30,081 nucleotides of DNA. Origin: Bacillota bacterium. GTDB lineage: Bacteria > Bacillota > Clostridia > Saccharofermentanales > DTU023. The notes beneath the pieces are model-generated. The model ran no database searches, was not told the DNA's origin, and worked only from the letters and a program-made list of their open reading frames with translations. Shown here one piece after another: positions 23,969-30,081 of the stretch (position 1 is its first letter; the number at the start of each line of letters is the position of its first letter). The stretch lies in assembly GCA_023389255.1 (NCBI GenBank), contig JAEWER010000014.1:1-30081 (forward strand), read 5' to 3'. Position numbers and translations under genes: made by a program.

Positions 23969-25039
23969 ATGAAAAAGATTTTTCCCGAATACTATCTTGG
24001 CTTAGACATCGGTACAAATTCAGTTGGTTGGGCTGTGACCGACGAGAATTACAACATCCTTAAATTCTCTGGTAAATATATGTGGGGCTCTCGTCTGTTT
24101 AATGAAGCTGAGACAGCTAAAAAGCGCCGTGACAATAGAACGATGCGTAGACGTCTGCACAGGCGCAGATGGCGCTTAAACCTGCTAAATGAAATTTTCG
24201 CAACTGAATTAGAAAAAACAGACCCCTACTTCTTAAAAGTCAGAATTAACGAAAGCAAATTACACGAAGAGGATCGCCAAACGAAAGAGTTAAGGGGGTT
24301 ATTTCAAGCGCCGTCTTTCTCGGATGTAGATTATTACCAAAAATACCCTACTATATATCACTTAAGAAAAGACTTGATGAGAAATCCCACCAAGGACATT
24401 CGTCTACTTTATCTAGCTATTCACCATATTCTCAAATATAGAGGAAATTTTTTGTACGAAAGGGAAATCAGTCTAGATAATACTTACAATCTTGCAATTA
24501 CTAATTGGCAAGATGAGTTGAATCAACTAATTTCTACCTCAGTAACTGAAAACGACGACGCTGACGAATTACCCCCAGAACATATCGAGTTTTCTACAGC
24601 ACAAAAAGAAACAATAGAACAAATTATTACTTCCCCCGCAAGAAGAGGAGATAAAGAAAAACAACTAAAAGACTTCTTTAAAAAGCAAAAATTATTGCAG
24701 ACACACCAAAAATTGATTGAAACATCTTTTAAGGCAATCTGTGGTCTTTCTGCTAACTTCAAAACAGCGCTATCTCTAGATACTGATTTTAAAATTGAAT
24801 TTTCAAAAGGCAATTTCGAAGACAAAAGATCGGAGCTAGAAGGCACTATAGGAGAGCAAATATCTTATATAGATGCTTTGAAACAGCTTTATGATTACAC
24901 CATCATCGCTAAAATCTTGGATACGAAATGTGGCTCTCAAGAAGTATCTATTTCCGATACCTATGTACGCAAGTATGAAAAATTTGGCATAGATCTAAAA
25001 AACACTAAGTACATTCTAAAAAAAATATGCCCCTGCTAA
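23969..25039 (+). CDS. cas9: Cas9 N-terminal fragment as encoded (RuvC-I, bridge helix, start of REC)
   Basis: Read literally, translation from 23969 yields 356 residues: RuvC-I, bridge helix and the first part of the recognition lobe. The last five codons, reading ICPC after LKK, are out-of-frame products of the shift. Alone it cannot cleave DNA, since HNH and the other RuvC segments are missing. Confidence 0.8.
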   Translation: MKKIFPEYYLGLDIGTNSVGWAVTDENYNILKFSGKYMWGSRLFNEAETAKKRRDNRTMRRRLHRRRWRLNLLNEIFATELEKTDPYFLKVRINESKLHEEDRQTKELRGLFQAPSFSDVDYYQKYPTIYHLRKDLMRNPTKDIRLLYLAIHHILKYRGNFLYEREISLDNTYNLAITNWQDELNQLISTSVTENDDADELPPEHIEFSTAQKETIEQIITSPARRGDKEKQLKDFFKKQKLLQTHQKLIETSFKAICGLSANFKTALSLDTDFKIEFSKGNFEDKRSELEGTIGEQISYIDALKQLYDYTIIAKILDTKCGSQEVSISDTYVRKYEKFGIDLKNTKYILKKICPC

Positions 25040-25307
25040 ATATAGAGAATTCACCGCTACACAGAATGCAAAATTCATAACTCCTATAAACAAAGGCACT
25101 TTAGAAGCAATACTTTCAGGGCAGATTAATGAACACGATAAAAAAATAATCAAAAACATACTAATCGATATAGATACTAACAATTATCTTGTTAAACCTA
25201 GAAATACAGATAATAGTGTCATCCCCAATCAACTACACCTAGCTGAATTAAAAAAGATTTTAGCAACACAAGCCTCAGCTTTCCCCTTTTTAGCTGCTAA
25301 GGATAAA

Positions 25308-28037
25308 ATGGGGTTCAGCAATAGCGAGAAAATTATAAGTCTATGTTCATTTAAGATTCCCTATTTCGTAGGACCACTAAATGCCACTAGTCCCTATGCA
25401 TGGCACATTAAAAAAGAGGGCAAGCAAAATGAAAAAATCTTGCCTTGGACCTTTAACGAAATAATAGATCTTGAAAAAACGGGAGAAGAATTCATTAACA
25501 GACTGACCAATGAATGTACATATCTCAAAGGTGAGCCCGTTTTACCTAAAAACTCACTCTTATACCAAGAGTTTACTTTGTTAAATGAGCTAAACAAGAT
25601 TAAAGTCAATAACTCTTTCCTCACCCCAGAGTGTAAAACAAATGTCATCAATAAATTATTTAAGAGCAAGAAAAAAGTAACTTTAAAAGCATTCAGCAAA
25701 TTCTTAAACGCTGAATATTTTCACGGTGACGGTTTTGTAGTAACTGGCATAATGGACGAATTCAACGCCAACCTCTCGACGTGGATTGATTTAGCAAATA
25801 TTATCCCCGAGGAAAAGCTTCTTCAAAACAAAGATCTCCTAGATGAAGCCATTAGGCTGATTACTATCTATAGTCAAGATAAAACCATACTAACTAACGC
25901 TCTACACAAAATACTAGATGGTAAATTTACATTTGATGAAATCAAAAAAATAGTTAAACTCAACTACCAAGGTTGGGGAAAACTCTCACGAAAATTGATT
26001 GATGAAATAGAATTTGAAAATACCGAAACAGGTGAATTTTGCTCAGTAATGAAGGTTTTACGTGAAACCAATCTCAACTTTATGCAATTGCTGACAACAC
26101 CCTTTACTCTGCAAAATATAATCTCGCAAAGCAACACTAAAAACATCGATAAAATTGTGCCTAGCTACGATAGCGTAATGGATGATTTAAACGTTTCCTC
26201 TGTGCTCAGAAGAAGCATCTGGCAATGCATCAAAATTATTGAAGAAATAAAAAAAATCACTGGTAAAAACCCCAAGAAAATTTTTGTTGAAGTTGCTCGT
26301 GGCGAAGACAAGCAAAAAAAAAGGAAAAAGACACTTTCTCGTGGAATTAAGCTCTCTAAGATTTATGAAGATATCAAAGATGGCGAATATGAAGAACTGA
26401 AAAAGGAATTAGAACAAAAAATAGATGCAGTCAGTGCGAGTAAACGTCTTTATCTCTACTTTACACAATTAGGAAAATGTATGTATTCCGGTGAACCAAT
26501 CGAGTTAGATCAACTGTTTTCAAATATGTACGACGTGGATCATATCTTCCCTCGCTCAAAAATTAGAGACGACAGCTTAGACAATTTAGTTTTGGTGAAA
26601 AGTGAGTTAAACAAACTCAAATCTAATTCAATAGTAGACAGCAATACACAAGCCAAGATGAAAGATTTTTGGAATTATTTGAAAAGCAGAAATCTCATCA
26701 GCAACAAAAAGTTGGAGCATCTCACAACTAAGGAATTAACAGCAGAAATCATTGGCGAATTTTTAAATAGTCAGCTAACCACAACACGCTACGCCACTAT
26801 TTCTGTGATCAGAGTTCTCGAATCCTTTTATGACCTAAAACCAGTGTATGTAAAAGCTGGTCTAGTAACTGAATTTAGAAAAGATATTCTCAACTACGTT
26901 AAGTGTAGAACTCTAAACGATTTGCATCACGCCAAAGATGCTTATCTAAATATTGTAGTCGGCAATGTGTACAACTCTCTTTTTACTAGCAATCCCCTAG
27001 TCTGGTTAAAAAAAGAGAAAAAAAAGGATTTAAATATAAGCACTACTTTTAATCGCTTTATTTTTAGAAAAAAGCAAAGTAGTATTAGCGGCAAACAAAT
27101 ATGGGATCCCAAGATTAATATTGCACAAATTCTAAACTTCCTAGAGAGTAAAAACATTCAGTGCACGCTGAGACCTTATACCTCAAGCGGTGCTCTTTAT
27201 GATGAAACTATTTACAGTCCAAAAGATACGCAGAACAACCCTAAATTCGCTCTCAAAAAAGAGCTATCTCTTGAAAAATACGGTGGCTACAAGAGCGAAA
27301 AATCTGCGTACTTTACGTTGGTTGAAATAGAGGATAATAAGGGAAATACAAGTATAAGAATCGATTCCCTTCCCTTAATTTTAAATAAATACCAACATGA
27401 TGAAGTTAGATATAAAACTGAGGTTGAATCTTATTTGCGCAACAAACTGAAGCTTAAGGCTACAGATAATCTTAAGATTTTAATTCCTAAAATCTTAAAG
27501 AATACAATTCTCAAAATTGATGGCTTTCCTTACTACCTTACAGGCAATAACGAGCAGAAACTACTTTTACGTGGCGAACCACAGTTATTATTACCTACAG
27601 AATACGAGCGTTTATTAGAGCAGGCAGTGAGATTTTTAAAGTCTAATAAGCCTAATGTATCTTATGCCAATAGTATCAATAAGGTGAAGAATTTTGACGA
27701 AAACGTCTTCAGAGAAGACAACTGGAGACTCTATCAAGAATTAAAGCACAAATATGAGAACAGCATCTTTAAGTATCGTATCAACTGGAGTTCAGACAAC
27801 TACATAGACGCAGACGCATTTAACAAGTTGACCGTACTTAAGCAATGTAAACTACTAATAGAAATGGTGCGTGCCTTTAATAGAGCAAGCAATGGAGTAG
27901 ATTTACAGCTCATTGGTAAGAGCAAGCTTACGGGGAAAATTTCCTTGTCCAAAAGTACGCTTGCTAAAAAACAAAGAGTTTCTTTAATTCATAAATCTAT
28001 CTGTGGTCTCTTTGAACAAGAGCAAAGGATAAAATGA
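25308..28037 (+). CDS. cas9: Cas9 C-terminal fragment as encoded (rest of REC, RuvC-II, HNH, RuvC-III, PI)
   Basis: The continuation in the second frame is open from 25026; its first usable start is the ATG at 25308 (909 residues), with a fair AAGGA five bases upstream. The 94 codons at 25026-25307 contain no ATG, GTG or TTG but translate to good Cas9 sequence (YAPAKYREF, then LHLAELKKIL and a run into CSFKIPYFVGPLNA). An internally initiated fragment would contain HNH but lack RuvC-I and the bridge helix. Confidence 0.8.
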   Translation: MGFSNSEKIISLCSFKIPYFVGPLNATSPYAWHIKKEGKQNEKILPWTFNEIIDLEKTGEEFINRLTNECTYLKGEPVLPKNSLLYQEFTLLNELNKIKVNNSFLTPECKTNVINKLFKSKKKVTLKAFSKFLNAEYFHGDGFVVTGIMDEFNANLSTWIDLANIIPEEKLLQNKDLLDEAIRLITIYSQDKTILTNALHKILDGKFTFDEIKKIVKLNYQGWGKLSRKLIDEIEFENTETGEFCSVMKVLRETNLNFMQLLTTPFTLQNIISQSNTKNIDKIVPSYDSVMDDLNVSSVLRRSIWQCIKIIEEIKKITGKNPKKIFVEVARGEDKQKKRKKTLSRGIKLSKIYEDIKDGEYEELKKELEQKIDAVSASKRLYLYFTQLGKCMYSGEPIELDQLFSNMYDVDHIFPRSKIRDDSLDNLVLVKSELNKLKSNSIVDSNTQAKMKDFWNYLKSRNLISNKKLEHLTTKELTAEIIGEFLNSQLTTTRYATISVIRVLESFYDLKPVYVKAGLVTEFRKDILNYVKCRTLNDLHHAKDAYLNIVVGNVYNSLFTSNPLVWLKKEKKKDLNISTTFNRFIFRKKQSSISGKQIWDPKINIAQILNFLESKNIQCTLRPYTSSGALYDETIYSPKDTQNNPKFALKKELSLEKYGGYKSEKSAYFTLVEIEDNKGNTSIRIDSLPLILNKYQHDEVRYKTEVESYLRNKLKLKATDNLKILIPKILKNTILKIDGFPYYLTGNNEQKLLLRGEPQLLLPTEYERLLEQAVRFLKSNKPNVSYANSINKVKNFDENVFREDNWRLYQELKHKYENSIFKYRINWSSDNYIDADAFNKLTVLKQCKLLIEMVRAFNRASNGVDLQLIGKSKLTGKISLSKSTLAKKQRVSLIHKSICGLFEQEQRIK

Positions 28038-28906
28038 TGAGCTACTTGATTGTATCGATTAGCAAAATGGCTAAATTGGAATATCGTTTAGGCAATTTAA
28101 TTATCAGAGATCCAGAATATCGGTCTATTTGTATCGATGACATCAGTGTGCTCATTATTGAATCAACTGCAGTATCGCTAACCGCCTCACTGATTAGTGA
28201 ATTGATTAAGAAAAAAGTAAAGATTATCTTCTGTGACGAAAAGAGAAATCCTACTGGCGAAGTACTTCCCTACTACGGCTCGCATGATTCCAGTGGCAAA
28301 ATTAAACAGCAATTGCTGTGGCAAGCTGACATTAAAGAAAAAGTTGGCAGAGAGCTAATTAAAGAAAAAATTCGTAAACAGGGACAACTGATAAAAAAAC
28401 ATAATCTAACTACCGGAGAAATTATTGAACAAATGGCAGATGCTGTCGTAGAATTCGATAAAACTTGTCGTGAAGCTCATGCTGCTAAATTGTATTTTCG
28501 AGAAATTTTCGGCATAAATTTCAATAGGGTATCTTCCACTCCTATTAATGCCTGCTTAAATTATGGCTATACCTTGCTATTGTCCTTGATCAACAAGAAA
28601 GTTGTAGCCACTGGCTATTTAACACAGATCGGTTTGTACCATAGAAATGATTCTAATCCCTTTAATCTCTCCTGCGATTTAATAGAACCTTGGCGTGTCC
28701 TAGTAGACGCTCAGGTTAAAAAGATGAATCCCCAAACTTTAGATAAAACAGAAAAGTTAGAGTTGCTGACACTCTTAACAAGAGAAGTTTCCCTAGCAGG
28801 TAAGAAATATCGTGTGGAGAATGCCATTGATGTATATATTAGAAGCGTTTTTAATGCGCTAGAAAATAAAGATATTAGTCAAATTAGATTTTGGCAAACA
28901 ACATGA
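28034..28906 (+). CDS. cas1: CRISPR integrase Cas1 (type II)
   Basis: A 290-residue integrase that, with Cas2, inserts new spacers at the leader end of the array. The length matches type II Cas1 (289 in S. pyogenes), and the metal-binding triad is intact: Glu147 in REAHAAKLYF, His203 in GLYHRNDSNPFNLS and Glu218 in DLIEPWRVLVD. The ATG overlaps the last bases of cas9 (ATGATGA); a second ATG three bases on is equally possible. It is followed by cas2 with a four-base overlap, so cas9-cas1-cas2-csn2 form one transcript. No truncation or damage is seen, suggesting the adaptation module is functional. Confidence 0.95.
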   Translation: MMSYLIVSISKMAKLEYRLGNLIIRDPEYRSICIDDISVLIIESTAVSLTASLISELIKKKVKIIFCDEKRNPTGEVLPYYGSHDSSGKIKQQLLWQADIKEKVGRELIKEKIRKQGQLIKKHNLTTGEIIEQMADAVVEFDKTCREAHAAKLYFREIFGINFNRVSSTPINACLNYGYTLLLSLINKKVVATGYLTQIGLYHRNDSNPFNLSCDLIEPWRVLVDAQVKKMNPQTLDKTEKLELLTLLTREVSLAGKKYRVENAIDVYIRSVFNALENKDISQIRFWQTT

Positions 28907-29223
28907 ACTATAGATTTATGCGCATTCTTGTTATGTTTGATCTGCCCATGGAAACTTCAGCCGAAAAACGAGTTTATCGAGAATTCAGAAAGACTTTAAT
29001 CAAAAATGGCTTCTTAATGTTGCAAAAATCTGTCTATTGCAAACTGTCAATTAACTTGACCAAAGTTAATTCTGTAATCAACAAAATCAAAGCCAATCAA
29101 CCCCCAAACGGAATCGTTCAGATACTTGTGATTACAGAAAAACAATTTGCTAGCATGGAAATTTTAGTAGGCAAAATTAATCCCAGCATAACCGAAGGCG
29201 ATCAAGGAATCATCATTATATGA
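28903..29223 (+). CDS. cas2: CRISPR-associated endoribonuclease-fold protein Cas2
   Basis: A 106-residue ferredoxin-fold protein, the dimeric scaffold between two Cas1 dimers in the spacer-integration complex. It starts MNYRFMRILVMFDLPMETSA, closely matching the S. pyogenes Cas2 start MSYRYMRMILMFDMP; Asp13 is the conserved residue of the first strand. The ATG at 28903 overlaps the cas1 stop (ATGA) and is preferred to an in-frame TTG at 28891, which would add four residues not found in relatives. The LVITEKQFASME segment is also typical of type II Cas2. Confidence 0.95.
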   Translation: MNYRFMRILVMFDLPMETSAEKRVYREFRKTLIKNGFLMLQKSVYCKLSINLTKVNSVINKIKANQPPNGIVQILVITEKQFASMEILVGKINPSITEGDQGIIII

Positions 29224-29894
29224 AAATTGTAAGCAAAGACCATCTCTTTCAGCTAGATACCGCAGAGCATCCTCTCTACAAAATCATCATAGAAAATAAA
29301 GCCTATTATAGAGATTTAATTTATAAATTGTACCTACTGCAAAAAGGCGAACAAAGTATCTTCTATCTGTTTGCTGACGATAAGGAGCTCAGCTTTACCA
29401 AGAAAATACATCTCATCCTCCAACCCACCTTTGTTGAGCTAAGCGATAAAAAAAGCAAAAATAAAATAGCAAGTCAATTGCAAACAGCTATTACTACTTC
29501 CACAGAAGAGGACGCATTCTCCGAATTATTAGTTGAACTTAATTGTTTAGCTAATACAGTGATTAGCAAAAGCGATTTTAGGCTTACTTATCGGCACGAT
29601 TTAACCATAGCCGATATAATTAACTTGTTTGATTTTAGGTTAGACAGTACTTCTGGCTCTTTTGTGGAGAATTTACTGGAATATATGCTTGCTATCAGGA
29701 CGTTAGAGAACATCGATCATTTTATGATTTTAAACTTAGAAGATTATCTGACTGAAACTGAGCTAAAACTTTTTTATGAAAATATTTTGCAAGAAAATCT
29801 CTACCTTATCGATATCGAATCTAGGTATAACTCAAAAATCAGTGATGAAAAGTTACTTGTTATCGATCAAGACCTGTGTGTGTTCGAAGGTTAG
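29220..29894 (+). CDS. csn2: Type II-A adaptation protein Csn2
   Basis: A 224-residue protein of the short Csn2 type (220 residues in S. pyogenes). Csn2 forms a tetrameric ring that slides on double-stranded DNA ends and joins Cas9, Cas1 and Cas2 during spacer capture. Overall similarity is low, as usual in this family, but the pattern fits: an N-terminal strand-rich part (ENKAYYRDLIYKLYLLQKGE), a helical middle (ADIINLFDFRLDST), FMILNLEDYLTETELKLFYE and the C-terminal YNSKISDEKLLVIDQDLCVF, which aligns with the end of streptococcal Csn2. Its presence, with the four-gene order, makes the system type II-A. It overlaps the cas2 stop by four bases. Confidence 0.88.
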   Translation: MKIVSKDHLFQLDTAEHPLYKIIIENKAYYRDLIYKLYLLQKGEQSIFYLFADDKELSFTKKIHLILQPTFVELSDKKSKNKIASQLQTAITTSTEEDAFSELLVELNCLANTVISKSDFRLTYRHDLTIADIINLFDFRLDSTSGSFVENLLEYMLAIRTLENIDHFMILNLEDYLTETELKLFYENILQENLYLIDIESRYNSKISDEKLLVIDQDLCVFEG

Positions 29895-29912
29895 TTGCAG
29901 AATTTGCGATCG
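29895..29912 (+). other. Very short leader between csn2 and the first CRISPR repeat
   Basis: Only 18 bases separate the csn2 stop (29892-29894) from the first repeat. Type II-A leaders normally hold a promoter and a leader-anchoring sequence at the array junction; neither the ATTTGAG anchor nor a promoter is seen here (the end reads AATTTGCGATCG). Array transcription probably comes from inside csn2 or from the cas operon. Confidence 0.6.
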
Positions 29913-30081
29913 GTTTGAGAGTAGTGTAATTTTATAAGGTAGTTACACGAAAAAGGCGAAGCAACGCATGTTCATATGGGTTTGAGAGTAGTGTAATTTT
30001 ATAAGGTAGTTACACCCTTTCTCTAACAATTCACGCCATTCATGCGTTTGAGAGTAGTGTAATTTTATAAGGTAGTTACAC
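29913..30081 (+). CRISPR. CRISPR array, first three repeats (continues beyond the window)
   Basis: Three identical 36-bp repeats at 29913-29948, 29980-30015 and 30046-30081, beginning GTTTGAGAGTAGTGTAATTT and ending GGTAGTTACAC. Spacer 1 (29949-29979) is 31 bp and spacer 2 (30016-30045) is 30 bp; they are unrelated to each other. The third repeat ends on the last base of the window, so the total length is unknown. Orientation is set by the tracrRNA: the 5' GTTTGA pairs with the tracrRNA lower stem, so crRNAs are transcribed rightward, in the same direction as the cas genes, and the csn2 side is the leader end with the newest spacers. Within each repeat GTGTAA and TTACAC form an internal inverted repeat. 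Confidence 0.97.

Larger units (their letters stand above)
23969..28037 (+). pseudogene. cas9: cas9 (type II-A), complete but split by a one-base frameshift
   Basis: RNA-guided DNA endonuclease. Removing one A from the run at 25018-25025 gives a 1355-residue protein, close to the 1368 of S. pyogenes Cas9. In that numbering: RuvC-I with Asp13 (YLGLDIGTNSVGWAV), an Arg-rich bridge helix at about 48-75, the REC lobe, RuvC-II with Glu774 (IFVEVARG), HNH with Asp857-His858 (YDVDHIFPRS), RuvC-III with His986-His987-Asp990 (LHHAKDAYLN), and a PAM-interacting domain with KYGGY at 1103-1107. All catalytic residues are present. The start at 23969 has GAGAGGAG upstream and begins as Cas9 should; a frame from 23918 lacks a ribosome site. 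As written, the frame stops at 25039 and resumes in the +1 frame at 25026. Whether this is an error, slippage-expressed or a real loss is unresolved. Confidence 0.9.

Noticed and set aside
24523..24846. Minus-strand open frame of 107 codons inside cas9
   Set aside because: It is a mirror of Cas9 coding sequence, rich in Ser/Phe/Cys, without a ribosome site. An anti-CRISPR or antisense regulator was considered but nothing supports it.
25018..25025. Programmed -1 ribosomal frameshifting in cas9
   Set aside because: The downstream frame is +1 relative to the upstream frame, so the slippery A AAA AAA heptamer acting by -1 would not restore Cas9.

Overview
The window looks like a chromosomal segment of a low-GC Gram-positive bacterium (Bacillota, probably Clostridia). 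The signs are strong AGGAGG-type ribosome sites, a QueH-type queuosine enzyme, an NFACT/RqcH gene, long PRPP-synthetase-like proteins and a type II-A CRISPR-Cas locus. Genus and species cannot be read from the sequence. Compositional statements are by eye; no GC values were computed.

Positions 1-21337 are almost entirely minus-strand housekeeping genes, packed tightly with many stop/start overlaps. In transcription order (right to left) they are: ruvC-ruvA-ruvB-queH-rqcH-small membrane protein (Holliday junction processing, tRNA modification, ribosome rescue); two tandem PRPP-synthetase-like genes followed by the GTPase ysxC; a tRNA-Ser(UGA) with its own promoter and a strong terminator; comEC-holA-SEC-C protein-asnS; radC; mreC-mreD-mrdA (cell elongation, without mreB); a degenerate methylglyoxal-synthase-like gene; a metallo-beta-lactamase-fold hydrolase; pheS and the start of pheT, which runs off the left edge.

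The strand switches at about 21360. On the plus strand follow a YihY/BrkB membrane protein, an aldose 1-epimerase (galM) and then, from 23761 to the right edge, a CRISPR-Cas locus: a divergent tracrRNA with a recognisable promoter and terminator, cas9, cas1, cas2, csn2 and the start of a CRISPR array (three 36-bp repeats visible; the third ends on the last base of the window). The four cas genes overlap by a few bases and form one operon.

The most notable observation is that cas9 is complete in every recognisable domain but is split by a single extra A in a run of eight A (25018-25025). It may be a sequencing error, a reversible off-switch, a gene read through by RNA polymerase slippage, or a new loss of function. 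The tracrRNA anti-repeat can be traced exactly: a 27-bp perfect match to the array repeat, then a GA/GAGT bulge and a 6-bp lower stem, the architecture known from the S. pyogenes dual guide. The first CRISPR repeat begins only 18 bp after the csn2 stop, so leader and array promoter must overlap csn2 or be absent. Other curiosities are an MgsA-like protein that lost its phosphate-binding loop, the paired divergent PRPP synthetases, and a structured stretch of unknown role between galM and the tracrRNA terminator.
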